DNA of 64,000 bases from Tomocerus qinae (GCA_020055645.1 JAECZT010000006.1:124001-188000); one strand, 5' to 3'; shown: positions 10,909 through 26,100, counted from the first letter of the stretch. Translations and numbers: made by a program. Notes: generated from the letters alone by a model not told the origin.

Positions 10909-11995
10909 TTACTAAGGTTTTTGGTCTCCTCGTACAAGCTCAAAAAAATGATTTTTTTCAAGTGTCTAGTCTTCATTAATGTTATATTACTAAGGTTTTT
11001 GGTCTCCTCGTACAAGCTCAAAAAAATGATTTTTTTCAAGTGTCTAGTCTTCATTAATGTTATATTACTAAGGTTTTTGGTCTCCTCGTACAAGCTCAAA
11101 AAAATGATTTTTTCAAGTGGTTCTCTAAATAGACGTTATATTACTAAGGTTTTTGGTCTCCTCGTACAAGCTCAAAAAAATGATTTTTTTCAAGTGTCTA
11201 GTCTTCATTAATGTTATATTACTAAGGTTTTTGGTCTCCTCGTACAAGCTCAAAAAATGATTTTTTTCAAGTGTCTAGTCTTCATTAATGTTATATTACT
11301 AATGTTTTTGGTCTCCTCGTACAAGCTCAAAAAAATGATTTTTTTCAAGTGTCTAGTCTTCATTAATGTTATATTACTAAGGTTTTTGGTCTCCTCGTAC
11401 AAGCTCAAAAAAATGATTTTTTTCAAGTGTCTAGTCTTCATTAATGTTATATTACTAAGGTTTTTGGTCTCCTCGTACAAGCTCAAAAAAATGATTTTTT
11501 TCAAGTGTCTAGTCTTTATTAATGTTATATTACTAAGGTTTTTGGTCTCCTCGTACAAGCTCAAAAAATGATTTTTTTCAAGTGTCTAGTCTTCATTAAT
11601 GTTATATTACTAAGGTTTTTGGTCTCCTCGTACAAGCTCAAAAAAATGATTTTTTTCAAGTGTCTAACCTTAATGAATGTTATATTACTAATGTTTTTGG
11701 TCTCCTCGTACAAGCTCAAAAAATTGATTTTTTTCAAGTGTGTGGTCTTTATTAATGTTATATTACTAAGGTTTGTGGTCTCCTCGTACAAGCTCAAAAA
11801 AATGATTTTTTTCAAGTGTCTAGCCTTCATTAATGTTATATTACTAATGTTTTTGGTCTCCTCGTACAAGCTCAAAAAAATGATTTTTTTCAAGTGGTTC
11901 TCTAAATAGACGTTATATTACTAAGGTTTTTGGTCTCCTCGTACAAGCTCAAAAAAATGATTTTTTTCAAGTGTCTAGCCTTCATTAATGTTATA

Positions 11996-12072
11996 TTACT
12001 AATGTTTTTGGTCTCCTCGTACAAGCTCAAAAAATTGATTTTTTTCAATTGTTTTTTTAAATAAACGTTATA
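11996..12072 (+). repeat. Representative D-type monomer, 77 bp
   Basis: Here the A tract is AAAAAATTG, CAAGTG becomes CAATTG, and the cassette is TTTTTTTAAATAAAC. D units are sparse on the right (for example near 18.15, 41.18, 53.02, 54.64, 56.03, 58.83 and 62.15 kb) and usually follow a TTACTAATG or TTAGTAATG start. A related form, CAATTGTTTTTTTAAATAAAC after AAACACAAAA, is common on the left. Because they are rare and distinctive, D units are useful landmarks for higher-order repeat copies. Confidence 0.88.
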
Positions 12073-15000
12073 TTACTAAGGTTTTTGGTCTCCTCGTACA
12101 AGCTCAAAAAAATGATTTTTTTCAAGTGTCTAGTCTTCATTAATGTTATATTACTAAGGTTTTTGGTCTCCTCGTACAAGCTCAAAAAAATGATTTTTTT
12201 CAAGTGTCTAGTCTTTATTAATGTTATATTACTAAGGTTTTTGGGCTCCTCGTACAAGCTCAAAAAATGATTTTTTTCAAGTGTTTCTCTAAATAAACGT
12301 TATATTACTAAGGTTTTTGGTCTCCTCGTACAAGCTCAAAAAAATGATTTTTTTCAAGTGTCTAGTCTTCATTAATGTTATATTACTAAGGTTTTTGGTC
12401 TCCTCGTACAAGCTCAAAAAATGATTTTTTTCAAGTGTCTAGTCTTCATTAATGTTATATTACTAAGGTTTTTGGTCTCCTCGTACAAGCTCAAAAAAAT
12501 GATTTTTTTCAAGTGTTTCTCTAAATAAACGTTATATTACTAAGGTTTTTGGTCTCCTCGTACAAGCTCAAAAAATGATTTTTTTCAAGTGTCTAGTCTT
12601 CATTAATGTTATATTACTAAGGTTTTTGGTCTCCTCGTACAAGCTCAAAAAATGATTTTTTTCAAGTGTCTAGTCTTCATTAATGTTATATTACTAAGGT
12701 TTTTGGTCTCCTCGTACAAGCTCAAAAAATGATTTTTTTCAAGTGTCTAGTCTTTATTAATGTTATATTACTAAGGTTTTTGGTCTCCTCGTACAAGCTC
12801 AAAAAAATGATTTTTTTCAAGTAACTAGCCTTAATGAATGTTATATTACTAATGTTTTTGGTCTCCTCGTACAAGCTCAAAAAAATGATTTTTTTCAAGT
12901 GTGTGGTCTTTATTAATGTTATATTACTAAGGTTTTTGGGCTCCTCGTACAAGCTCAAAAAATGATTTTTTTCAAGTGTCTAGTCTTCATTAATGTTATA
13001 TTACTAAGGTTTTTGGTCTCCTCGTACAAGCTCAAAAAAATGATTTTTTCCAAGTGGTTCTCTAAATAGACGTTATATTACTAAGGTTTTTGGTCTCCTC
13101 GTACAAGCTCAAAAAAATGATTTTTTTAAAGTGTCTAGTCTTCATTAATGTTATATTACTAATGTTTTTGGTCTCCTCGTAGAAGCTCAAAAAATTGAAT
13201 TTTTTCAATTGTTTTTTTAAATAAACGTTATATTACTAATGTTTTTGGTCTCCTCGTACAAGCTCAAAAAAATGATTTTTTTCAAGTGTGTGGTCTTTAT
13301 TAATGTTATATTACTAAGGTTTTTGGTCTCCTCGTACAAGCTCAAAAAATGATTTTTTTCAAGTGTCTAGTCTTCATTAATGTTATATTACTAAGGTTTT
13401 TGGTCTCCTCGTACAAGCTCAAAAAAATGATTTTTTTCAAGTGTTTCTTTAAATAAACGTTATATTACTAAGGTTTTTGGTCTCCTCGTACAAGCTCAAA
13501 AAAATGATTTTTTTAAAGTGTCTAGTCTTCATTAATGTTATATTACTAATGTTTTTGGTCTCCTCGTAGAAGCTCAAAAAATTGAATTTTTTCAAGTGTC
13601 TAGTCTTCATTAATGTTATATTACTAAGGTTTTTGGTCTCCTCGTACAAGCTCAAAAAATGATTTTTTTCAAGTGTCTAGTCTTCATTAATGTTATATAA
13701 CTAAGGTTTGTGGTCTCCTCGTACAAGCTCAAAAAAATGATTTTTTTCAAGTGTCTAGCCTTAATGAATGTTATATTACTAATGTTTTTGGTCTCCTCGT
13801 ACAAGCTCAAAAAAATGATTTTTTTCAAGTGTGTGGTCTTTATTAATGTTATATTACTAAGGTTTGTGGTCTCCTCGTACAAGCTCAAAAAAATGATTTT
13901 TTTCAAGTGTCTAGCCTTCATTAATGTTATATTACTAATGTTTTTGGTCTCCTCGTACAAGCTCAAAAAAATGATTTTTTCCAAGTGGTTCTCTAAATAG
14001 ACGTTATATTACTAAGGTTTTTGGTCTCCTCGTACAAGCTCAAAAAAATGATTTTTTTCAAGTGTCTAGTCTTCATTAATGTTATATTACTAAGGTTTTT
14101 GGTCTCCTCGTACAAGCTCAAAAAATTGATTTTTTTCAAGTGTTTCTCTAAATAAACGTTATATTACTAAGGTTTTTGGTCTCCTCGTACAAGCTCAAAA
14201 AAATGATTTTTTTCAAGTGTGTAGTCTTTATTAATGTTATATTACTAAGGTTTTTGGTCTCCTCGTACAAGCTCAAAAAATGATTTTTTTCAAGTGTCTA
14301 GTCTTTATTAATGTTATATTACTAAGGTTTTTGGTCTCCTCGTACAAGCTCAAAAAATGATTTTTTTCAAGTGTTTCTCTAAATAAACGTTATATAACTA
14401 AGGTTTTTGGTCTCCTCGTACAAGCTCAAAAAAATGATTTTTTTCAAGTGTCTAGTCTTCATTAATGTTATATTACTAAGGTTTTTGGTCTCCTCGTACA
14501 AGCTCAAAAAATGATTTTTTTCAAGTGTCTAGTCTTCATTAATGTTATATTACTAAGGTTTGTGGTCTCCTCGTACAAGCTCAAAAAAATGATTTTTTTC
14601 AAGTGTCTAGTCTTCATTAATGTTATATTACTAAGGTTTTTGGTCTCCTCGTACAAGCTCAAAAAATGATTTTTTTCAAGTGTCTAGTCTTTATCAATGT
14701 TATATTACTAAGGTTTTTGGTCTCCTCGTACAAGCTCAAAAAAATGATTTTTTTCAAGTGTCTAGCCTTCATTAATGTTATATTACTAATGTTTTTGGTC
14801 TCCTCGTACAAGCTCAAAAAAATGATTTTTTTCAAGTGGTTCTCTAAATAGACGTTATATTACTAAGGTTTTTGGTCTCCTCGTACAAGCTCAAAAAAAT
14901 GATTTTTTTCAAGTGTCTAGTCTTCATTAATGTTATATTACTAAGGTTTTTGGTCTCCTCGTACAAGCTCAAAAAATGATTTTTTTCAAGTGTCTAGTCT

Positions 15001-18000
15001 TCATTAATGTTATATTACTAATGTTTTTGGTCTCCTCGTACAAGCTCAAAAAAATGATTTTTTCCAAGTGGTTCTCTAAATAGACGTTATATTACTAAGG
15101 TTTTTGGTCTCCTCGTACAAGCTCAAAAAAATGATTTTTTTCAAGTGGTTCTATAAATAGACGTTATATTACTAAGGTTTTTGGTCTCCTCGTACAAGCT
15201 CAAAAAATGATTTTTTTCAAGTGTCTAGTCTTTATTAATGTTATATTACTAAGGTTTTTGGTCTCCTCGTACAAGCTCAAAAAATAATTTTTTTCAAGTG
15301 TTTCTCTAAATAGACGTTATATTACTAAGGTTTTTGGTCTCCTCGTACAAGCTCAAAAAAATGATTTTTTTCAAGTGTCTAGTCTTCATTAATGTTATAT
15401 TACTAAGGTTTTTGGTCTCCTCGTACAAGCTCAAAAAAATGATTTTTTCCAAGTGGTTCTCTAAATAGACGTTATATTACTAAGGTTTTTGGTCTCCTCG
15501 TACAAGCTCAAAAAATGATTTTTTTCAAGTGTCTAGTCTTCATTAATGTTATATTACTAAGGTTTTTGGTCTCCTCGTACAAGCTCAAAAAATGATTTTT
15601 TTCAAGTGTCTAGTCTTCATTAATGTTATATTACTAATGTTTTTGGTCTCCTCGTACAAGCTCAAAAAAATGATTTTTTTCAAGTGGTTCTCTAAATAGA
15701 CGTTATATTACTAAGGTTTTTGGTCTCCTCGTACAAGCTCAAAAAAATGATTTTTTCCAAGTGGTTCTCTAAATAGACGTTATATTACTAAGGTTTTTGG
15801 TCTCCTCGTACAAGCTCAAAAAATGATTTTTTTCAAGTGTCTAGCCTTCATTAATGTTATATTACTAATGTTTTTGGTCTCCTCGTACAAGCTCAAAAAA
15901 TTGATTTTTTTCAATTGTTTTTTTAAATAAACGTTATATTACTAAGGTTTTTGGTCTCCTCGTACAAGCTCAAAAAAATGATTTTTTTCAAGTGGTTCTA
16001 TAAATAGACGTTATATTACTAAGGTTTTTGGTCTCCTCGTACAAGCTCAAAAAAATGATTTTTTTCAAGTGTCTAGCCTTCATTAATGTTATATTACTAA
16101 TGTTTTTGGTCTCCTCGTACAAGCTCAAAAAAATGATTTTTTTCAAGTGGTTCTATAAATAGACGTTATATTACTAAGGTTTTTGGTCTCCTCGTACAAG
16201 CTCAAAAAAATGATTTTTTTCAAGTGTCTAGTCTTTATTAATGTTATATTACTAAGGTTTTTGGTCTCCTCGTACAAGCTCAAAAAATGATTTTTTTCAA
16301 GTGGTTCTCTAAATAGACGTTATATTACTAAGGTTTTTGGTCTCCTCGTACAAGCTCAAAAAATGATTTTTTTCAAGTGTCTAGTCTTCATTAATGTTAT
16401 ATTACTAAGGTTTTTGGTCTCCTCGTACAAGCTCAAAAAATGATTTTTTTCAAGTGTCTAGTCTTCATTAATGTTATATTACTAAGGTTTTTGGTCTCCT
16501 CGTACAAGCTCAAAAAAATGATTTTTTTCAAGTGTCTAGTCTTCATTAATGTTATATTACTAATGTTTTTGGTCTCCTCGTACAAGCTCAAAAAATGATT
16601 TTTTCCAAGTGTTTTTCTAAATAGACGTTATATTACTAAGGTTTTTGGTCTCCTCGTACAAGCTCAAAAAAATGATTTTTTTCAAGTGTCTAGTCTTCAT
16701 TAATGTTATATTACTAAGGTTTTTGGTCTCCTCGTACAAGCTCAAAAAAATGATTTTTTCCAAGTGGTTCTCTAAATAGACGTTATATTACTAAGGTTTT
16801 TGGTCTCCTCGTACAAGCTCAAAAAAATGATTTTTTTCAAGTGTCTAGTCTTCATTAATGTTATATTACTAAGGTTTTTGGTCTCCTCGTACAAGCTCAA
16901 AAAATGATTTTTTTCAAGTGTTTTTCTAAATAAACGTTATATAACTAAGGTTTTTGGTCTCCTCGTACAAGCTCAAAAAAATGATTTTTTTCAAGTGTCT
17001 AGTCTTCATTAATGTTATATTACTAAGGTTTTTGGTCTCCTCGTACAAGCTCAAAAAATGATTTTTTTCAAGTGTCTAGTCTTTATCAATGTTATATTAC
17101 TAAGGTTTGTGGTCTCCTCGTACAAGCTCAAAAAAATGATTTTTTTCAAGTGTCTAGCTTTTATTAATGTTATATTACTAATGTTTTTGGTCTCCTCGTA
17201 CAAGCTCAAAAAAATGATTTTTTTCAAGTGGTTCTCTAAATAGACGTTATATTACTAAGGTTTTTGGTCTCCTCGTACAAGCTCAAAAAAATGATTTTTT
17301 TCAAGTGGTTCTCTACATAGACGTTATATTACTAAGGTTTTTGGTCTCCTCGTACAAGCTCAAAAAAATGATTTTTTTCAAGTGTCTAGTCTTCATTAAT
17401 GTTATATTACTAAGGTTTTTGGTCTCCTCGTACAAGCTCAAAAAAATGATTTTTTCCAAGTGGTTCTCTAAATAGACGTTATATTACTAAGGTTTTTGGT
17501 CTCCTCGTACAAGCTCAAAAAAATGATTTTTTTCAAGTGGTTCTATAAATAGACGTTATATTACTAAGGTTTTTGGTCTCCTCGTACAAGCTCAAAAAAA
17601 TGATTTTTTTCAAGTGTCTAGTCTTTATTAATGTTATATTACTAAGGTTTTTGGTCTCCTCGTACAAGCTCAAAAAATGATTTTTTTCAAGTGGTTGTCT
17701 AAATAGACGTTATATTACTAAGGTTTTTGGTCTCCTCGTACAAGCTCAAAAAATAATTTTTTTCAAGTGGTTCTCTAAATAGACGTTATATTACTAAGGT
17801 TTTTGGTCTCCTCGTACAAGCTCAAAAAAATGATTTTTTTCAAGTGTCTAGTCTTCATTAATGTTATATTACTAAGGTTTTTGGTCTCCTCGTACAAGCT
17901 CAAAAAAATGATTTTTTCCAAGTGGTTCTCTAAATAGACGTTATATTACTAAGGTTTTTGGTCTCCTCGTACAAGCTCAAAAAAATGATTTTTTTCAAGT

Positions 18001-18177
18001 GTTTCTTTAAATAAACGTTATATTACTAAGGTTTTTGGTCTCCTCGTACAAGCTCAAAAAAATGATTTTTTTCAAGTGTCTAGTCTTCATTAATGTTATA
18101 TTACTAAGGTTTTTGGTCTCCTCGTACAAGCTCAAAAAATTGATTTTTTTCAATTGTTTTTTTAAATAAACGTTATA

Positions 18178-18251
18178 TTACTAAGGTTTTTGGTCTCCTC
18201 GTACAAGCTCAAAAAAATGATTTTTTTCAAGTGGTTCTCTATAATGTTATA
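18178..18251 (+). repeat. Chimeric monomer, B head with TATAATG tail, 74 bp
   Basis: The cassette reads GTTCTCTATAATG before TTATA, combining the B-type start with an AATG tail of A/G type (CTATAATG is otherwise a left-block variant). The unit is 3-4 bp short. Confidence 0.75.
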
Positions 18252-20108
18252 TTACTAAGGTTTTTGGTCTCCTCGTACAAGCTCAAAAAAATGATTTTTT
18301 TCAAGTGTCTAGTCTTTATTAATGTTATATTACTAAGGTTTTTGGGCTCCTCGTACAAGATCAAAAAATGATTTTTTTCAAGTGTTTCTCTAAATAAACG
18401 TTATATTACTAAGGTTTTTGGTCTCCTCGTACAAGCTCAAAAAAATGATTTTTTTCAAGTGTCTAGTCTTCATTAATGTTATATTACTAAGGTTTTTGGT
18501 CTCCTCGTACAAGCTCAAAAAATGATTTTTTTCAAGTGTCTAGTCTTCATTAATGTTATATTACTAAGGTTTTTGGTCTCCTCGTACAAGCTCAAAAAAA
18601 TGATTTTTTTCAAGTGTCTAGTCTTCATTAATGTTATATTACTAAGGTTTTTGGTCTCCTCGTACAAGCTCAAAAAAATGATTTTTTTCAAGTGTCTAGT
18701 CTTCATTAATGTTATATTACTAAGGTTTTTGGTCTCCTCGTACAAGCTCAAAAAATGATTTTTTTCAAGTGTCTAGTCTTTATCAATGTTATATTACTAA
18801 GGTTTTTGGTCTCCTCGTACAAGCTCAAAAAAATGATTTTTTTCAAGTGTCTAGCCTTCATTAATGTTATATTACTAATGTTTTTGGTCTCCTCGTACAA
18901 GCTCAAAAAAATGATTTTTTCAAGTGGTTCTCTAAATAGACGTTATATTACTAAGGTTTTTGGTCTCCTCGTACAAGCTCAAAAAAATGATTTTTTTCAA
19001 GTGGTTCTCTACATAGACGTTATATTACTAAGGTTTTTGGTCTCCTCGTACAAGCTCAAAAAAATGATTTTTTTCAAGTGTCTAGTCTTCATTAATGTTA
19101 TATTACTAAGGTTTTTGGTCTCCTCGTACAAGCTCAAAAAAATGATTTTTTTCAAGTGGTTCTATAAATAGACGTTATATTACTAAGGTTTTTGGTCTCC
19201 TCGTACAAGCTCAAAAAAATGATTTTTTTCAAGTGTCTAGCCTTCATTAATGTTATATTACTAAGGTTTTTGGTCTCCTCGTACAAGCTCAAAAAAATGA
19301 TTTTTTTCAAGTGGTTCTCTAAATAGACGTTATATTACTAAGGTTTTTGGTCTCCTCGTACAAGCTCAAAAAAATGAATTTTTTCAAGTGGTTCTCTAAA
19401 TAGACGTTATATTACTAAGGTTTTTGGTCTCCTCGTACAAGCTCAAAAAAATGATTTTTTTCAAGTGTCTAGTCTTCATTAATGTTATATTACTAAGGTT
19501 TTTGGTCTCCTCGTACAAGCTCAAAAAAATGATTTTTTCCAAGTGGTTCTCTAAATAGACGTTATATTACTAAGGTTTTTGGTCTCCTCGTACAAGCTCA
19601 AAAAAATGATTTTTTTCAAGTGTCTAGCCTTCATTAATGTTATATTACTAATGTTTTTGGTCTCCTCGTACAAGCTCAAAAAAATGATTTTTTCAAGTGG
19701 TTCTCTAAATAGACGTTATATTACTAAGGTTTTTGGTCTCCTCGTACAAGCTCAAAAAAATGATTTTTTTCAAGTGTCTAGTCTTCATTAATGTTATATT
19801 ACTAAGGTTTTTGGTCTCCTCGTACAAGCTCAAAAAATGATTTTTTTCAAGTGTCTAGTCTTTATCAATGTTATATTACTAAGGTTTTTGGTCTCCTCGT
19901 ACAAGCTCAAAAAAATGATTTTTTTCAAGTGTCTAGTCTTCATTAATGTTATATTACTAAGGTTTTTGGTCTCCTCGTACAAGCTCAAAAAAATGATTTT
20001 TTCCAAGTGGTTCTCTAAATAGACGTTATATTACTAAGGTTTTTGGTCTCCTCGTACAAGCTCAAAAAAATGATTTTTTTCAAGTGTCTCAACTTCATTA
20101 ATGTTATA

Positions 20109-20185
20109 TTACTAAGGTTTTTGGTCTCCTCGTACAAGCTCAAAAAAATGATTTTTTTCAAGTGTTTCTCTAAATAAACGTTATA
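20109..20185 (+). repeat. Representative C-type monomer, 77 bp
   Basis: The cassette after CAAGTG is TTTCTCTAAATAAAC (a TTTTTCTAAATAAAC variant also occurs). In the right block C units are often followed by TAACTAAGG instead of TTACTAAGG, giving ATATAACTAAGG, a linked marker across the unit boundary. C is the only one of the B/C pair present on both sides of the gap, so it is the likely ancestor of B. That order is inferred; the sequences themselves are seen directly. Confidence 0.9.
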
Positions 20186-23100
20186 TAACTAAGGTTTTTG
20201 GTCTCCTCGTACAAGCTCAAAAAATGATTTTTTTCAAGTGTCTAGTCTTCATTAATGTTATATTACTAAGGTTTTTGGTCTCCTCGTACAAGCTCAAAAA
20301 AATGATTTTTTTCAAGTGTCTAGTCTTTATCAATGTTATATTACTAAGGTTTGTGGTCTCCTCGTACAAGCTCAAAAAAATGATTTTTTTCAAGTGTCTA
20401 GCCTTCATTAATGTTATATTACTAATGTTTTTGGTCTCCTCGTACAAGCTCAAAAAAATGATTTTTTTCAAGTGGTTCTCTAAATAGACGTTATATTACT
20501 AAGGTTTTGGTCTCCTCGTACAAGCTCAAAAAAATGATTTTTTTCAAGTGTCTAGTCTTCATTAATGTTATATTACTAAGGTTTTTGGTCTCCTCGTACA
20601 AGCTCAAAAAAATGATTTTTTCCAAGTGGTTCTCTAAATAGACGTTATATTACTAAGGTTTTTGGTCTCCTCGTACAAGCTCAAAAAAATGATTTTTTTC
20701 AAGTGTCTAAACTTCATTAATGTTATATTACTAAGGTTTTTGGTCTCCTCGTACAAGCTCAAAAAAATGATTTTTTCCAAGTGGTTCTCTAAATAGACGT
20801 TATATTACTAAGGTTTTTGGTCTCCTCGTACAAGCTCAAAAAAATGATTTTTTTCAAGTGTCTAGTCTTCATTAATGTTATATTACTAAGGTTTTTGGTC
20901 TCCTCGTACAAGCTCAAAAAATGATTTTTTTAAAGTGTTTCTCTAAATAAACGTTATATAACTAAGGTTTTTGGTCTCCTCGTACAAGCTCAAAAAAATG
21001 ATTTTTTTCAAGTGTCTAGCCTTCATTAATGTTATATTACTAAGGTTTTTGGTCTCCTCGTACAAGCTCAAAAAAATGATTTTTTTCAAGTGTCTAGTCT
21101 TTATTAATGTTATATTACTAAGGTTTTTGGTCTCCTCGTACAAGCTCAAAAAATGATTTTTTTCAAGTGGTTCTCTAAATAGACGTTATATTACTAAGGT
21201 TTTTGGTCTCCTCGTACAAGCTCAAAAAAATGATTTTTTTCAAGTGGTTCTCTAAATAGACGTTATATTACTAAGGTTTTTGGTCTCCTCGTACAAGCTC
21301 AAAAAATGATTTTTTTCAAGTGTCTAGTCTTCATTAATGTTATATTACTAAGGTTTTTGGTCTCCTCGTACAAGCTCAAAAAATGATTTTTTTCAAGTGT
21401 CTAGTCTTCATTAATGTTATATTACTAAGGTTTTTGGTCTCCTCGTACAAGCTCAAAAAAATGATTTTTTCCAAGTGGTTCTCTAAATAGACGTTATATT
21501 ACTAAGGTTTTTGGTCTCCTCGTACAAGCTCAAAAAAATGATTTTTTTCAAGTGTCTAGCCTTCATTAATGTTATATTACTAATGTTTTTGGTCTCCTCG
21601 TACAAGCTCAAAAAATTGATTTTTTCCAAGTGGTTCTCTAAATAGACGTTATATTACTAAGGTTTTTGGTCTCCTCGTACAAGCTCAAAAAATGATTTTT
21701 TTCAAGTGTCTAGTCTTCATTAATGTTATATTACTAAGGTTTTTGGTCTCCTCGTACAAGCTCAAAAAATGATTTTTTCCAAGTGGTTCTCTAAATAGAC
21801 GTTATATTACTAAGGTTTTTGGTCTCCTCGTACAAGCTCAAAAAAATGATTTTTTTCAAGTGTCTAGTCTTCATTAATGTTATATTACTAAGATTTTTGG
21901 TCTCCTCGTACAAGCTCAAAAAATGATTTTTTCCAAGTGGTTCTCTAAATAGACGTTATATTACTAAGGTTTTTGGTCTCCTCGTACAAGCTCAAAAAAA
22001 TGATTTTTTTCAAGTGTCTAAACTTCATTAATGTTATATTACTAAGGTTTTTGGTCTCCTCGTACAAGCTCAAAAAATGATTTTTTTCAAGTGTTTTTCT
22101 AAATAAACGTTATATAACTAAGGTTTTTGGTCTCCTCGTACAAGCTCAAAAAAATGATTTTTTTCAAGTGTCTAGTCTTCATTAATGTTATATTACTAAG
22201 GTTTTTGGTCTCTTCGTACAAGCTCAAAAAATGATTTTTTTCAAGTGTCTAGTCTTTATCAATGTTATATTACTAAGGTTTGTGGTCTCCTCGTACAAGC
22301 TCAAAAAAATGATTTTTTTCAAGTGTCTAGCCTTCATTAATGTTATATTACTAATGTTTTTGGTCTCCTCGTACAAGCTCAAAAAAATGATTTTTTTCAA
22401 GTGGTTCTCTAAATAGACGTTATATTACTAAGGTTTTTGGTCTCCTCGTACAAGCTCAAAAAAATGATTTTTTTCAAGTGTCTAGTCTTCATTAATGTTA
22501 TATTACTAAGGTTTTTGGTCTCCTCGTACAAGCTCAAAAAAATGATTTTTTCCAAGTGGTTCTCTAAATAGACGTTATATTACTAAGGTTTTTGGTCTCC
22601 TCGTACAAGCTCAAAAAAATGATTTTTTTCAAGTGTCTAGTCTTCATTAATGTTATATTACTAAGGTTTTTGGTCTCCTCGTACAAGCTCAAAAAATGAT
22701 TTTTTTCAAGTGGTTCTCTAAATAGACGTTATATTACTAAGGTTTTTGGTCTCCTCGTACAAGCTCAAAAAAATGATTTTTTTCAAGTGTCTAGTCTTCA
22801 TTAATGTTATATTACTAAGGTTTTTGGTCTCCTCGTACAAGCTCAAAAAATGATTTTTTTCAAGTGTTTCTCTAAATAAACGTTATATAACTAAGGTTTT
22901 TGGTCTCCTCGTACAAGCTCAAAAAAATGATTTTTTTCAAGTGTCTAGTCTTCATTAATGTTATATTACTAAGGTTTTTGGTCTCCTCGTACAAGCTCAA
23001 AAAATGATTTTTTTCAAGTGTCTAGTCTTTATCAATGTTATATTACTAAGGTTTGTGGTCTCCTCGTACAAGCTCAAAAAAATGATTTTTTCAAGTGTCT

Positions 23101-26100
23101 AGCCTTCATTAATGTTATATTACTAATGTTTTTGGTCTCCTCGTACAAGCTCAAAAAATGATTTTTTTCAAGTGGTTCTCTAAATAGACGTTATATTACT
23201 AAGGTTTTTGGTCTCCTCGTACAAGCTCAAAAAAATGATTTTTTTCAAGTGTCTAGTCTTCATTAATGTTATATTACTAAGGTTTTTGGTCTCCTCGTAC
23301 AAGCTCAAAAAAATGATTTTTTTCAAGTGTCTAGTCTTCATTAATGTTATATTACTAAGGTTTTTGGTCTCCTCGTACAAGCTCAAAAAATGATTTTTTC
23401 CAAGTGGTTCTCTAAATAGACGTTATATTACTAAGGTTTTTGGTCTCCTCGTACAAGCTCAAAAAAATGATTTTTTTCAAGTGGTTCTCTAAATAGACGT
23501 TATATTACTAAGGTTTTTGGTCTCCTCGTACAAGCTCAAAAAATTATTTTTTCCAAGTGGTTCTCTAAATAGACGTTATATTACTAAGGTTTTTGGTCTC
23601 CTCGTACAAGCTCAAAAAAATGATTTTTTTCAAGTGGTTCTCTAAATAGACGTTATATTACTAAGGTTTTTGGTCTCCTCGTACAAGCTCAAAAAATGAT
23701 TTTTTTCAAGTGTCTAGTCTTCATTAATGTTATATTACTAAGGTTTTTGGTCTCCTCGTACAAGCTCAAAAAATTGATTTTTTTCAAGTGTCTAGTCTTT
23801 ATTAATGTTATATTACTAAGGTTTTTGGTCTCCTCGTACAAGCTCAAAAAAATGATTTTTTTCAAGTGTCTAGTCTTCATTAATGTTATATTACTAAGGT
23901 TTTTGGTCTCCTCGTACAAGCTCAAAAAATGATTTTTTTCAAGTGTCTAGTCTTTATTAATGTTATATTACTAAGGTTTTTGGTCTCCTCGTACAAGCTC
24001 AAAAAAATGATTTTTTTCAAGTGTCTAGCCTTCATTAATGTTATATTACTAATGTTTTTGGTCTCCTCGTACAAGCTCAAAAAATGATTTTTTCCAAGTG
24101 GTTCTCTAAATAGACGTTATATTACTAAGGTTTTTGGTCTCCTCGTACAAGCTCAAAAAAATGATTTTTTTCAAGTGTCTAGTCTTCATTAATGTTATAT
24201 TACTAAGGTTTTTGGTCTCCTCGTACAAGCTCAAAAAAATGATTTTTTCAAGTGTCTAGTCTTCATTAATGTTATATTACTAAGGTTTTTGGTCTCCTCG
24301 TACAAGCTCAAAAAAATGATTTTTTTCAAGTGGTTCTCTACATAGACGTTATATTACTAAGGTTTTTGGTCTCCTCGTACAAGCTCAAAAAAATGATTTT
24401 TTTCAAGTGGTTCTCTAAATAGACGTTATATTACTAAGGTTTTTGGTCTCCTCGTACAAGCTCAAAAAAATGATTTTTTTCAAGTGTCTAGTCTTCATTA
24501 ATGTTATATTACTAAGGTTTTTGGTCTCCTCGTACAAGCTCAAAAAATTGATTTTTTTCAAGTGTCTAGCCTTCATTAATGTTATATTACTAAGGTTTTT
24601 GGTCTCCTCGTACAAGCTCAAAAAAATGATTTTTTTCAAGTGTCTAGTCTTCATTAATGTTATATTACTAAGGTTTTTGGTCTCCTCGTACAAGCTCAAA
24701 AAATGATTTTTTTCAAGTGGTTCTCTAAATAGACGTTATATTACTAAGGTTTTTGGTCTCCTCGTACAAGCTCAAAAAAATGATTTTTTTCAAGTGTCTA
24801 GTCTTCATTAATGTTATATTACTAAGGTTTTTGGTCTCCTCGTACAAGCTCAAAAAATGATTTTTTTCAAGTGTCTAGTCTTCATAAATGTTATATTACT
24901 AAGGTTTTTGGTCTCCTCGTACAAGCTCAAAAAAATGATTTTTTTCAAGTGGTTCTCTAAATAGACGTTATATTACTAAGGTTTTTGGTCTCCTCGTACA
25001 AGCTCAAAAAAATGATTTTTTTCAAGTGTCTAGTCTTAATCAATGTTATATTACTAATGTTTTTGGTCTCCTCGTACAAGCTCAAAAAAATGATTTTTTT
25101 CAAGTGTCTAGTCTTTATTAATGTTATATTACTAAGGTTTTTGGTCTCCTCGTACAAGCTCAAAAAAATGATTTTTTTCAAGTGTCTAGTCTTCATTAAT
25201 GTTATATTACTAATGTTTTTGGTCTCCTCGTACAAGCTCAAAAAAATGATTTTTTTCAAGTGTCTAGTCTTCATTAATGTTATATTACTAAGGTTTTTGG
25301 TCTCCTCGTACAAGCTCAAAAAATGATTTTTTTCAAGTGTCTAGTCTTCATTAATGTTATATTACTAAGGTTTTTGGTCTCCTCGTACAAGCTCAAAAAA
25401 TGATTTTTTTCAAGTGTTTTTCTAAATAAACGTTATATAACTAAGGTTTTTGGTCTCCTCGTACAAGCTCAAAAAAATGATTTTTTCAAGTGTCTAGTCT
25501 TCATTAATGTTATATTACTAAGGTTTTTGGTCTCCTCGTACAAGCTCAAAAAATGATTTTTTTCAAGTGTCTAGTCTTTATCAATGTTATATTACTAAGG
25601 TTTGTGGTCTCCTCGTACAAGCTCAAAAAAATGATTTTTTTCAAGTGTCTAGCCTTCATTAATGTTATATTACTAATGTTTTTGGTCTCCTCGTACAAGC
25701 TCAAAAAAATGATTTTTTTCAAGTGGTTCTCTAAATAGACGTTATATTACTAAGGTTTTTGGTCTCCTCGTACAAGCTCAAAAAAATGATTTTTTTCAAG
25801 TGTCTAGTCTTCATTAATGTTATATTACTAAGGTTTTTGGTCTCCTCGTACAAGCTCAAAAAAATGATTTTTTTCAAGTGTCTAGTCTTCATTAATGTTA
25901 TATTACTAAGGTTTTTGGTCTCCTCGTACAAGCTCAAAAAAATGATTTTTTTCAAGTGTCTAGTCTTTATCAATGTTATATTACTAAGGTTTTTGGTCTC
26001 CTCGTACAAGCTCAAAAAAATGATTTTTTTCAAGTGGTTTTCTAAATAGACGTTATATTACTAAGGTATTTGGTCTCCTCGTACAAGCTCAAAAAAATGA

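Noticed and set aside
10843..11909. Plus-strand frames with hydrophobic segments as membrane proteins
   Set aside because: The hydrophobic stretch comes from the T-rich half of the monomer; every A unit encodes it and frames break wherever a tract has one A fewer.
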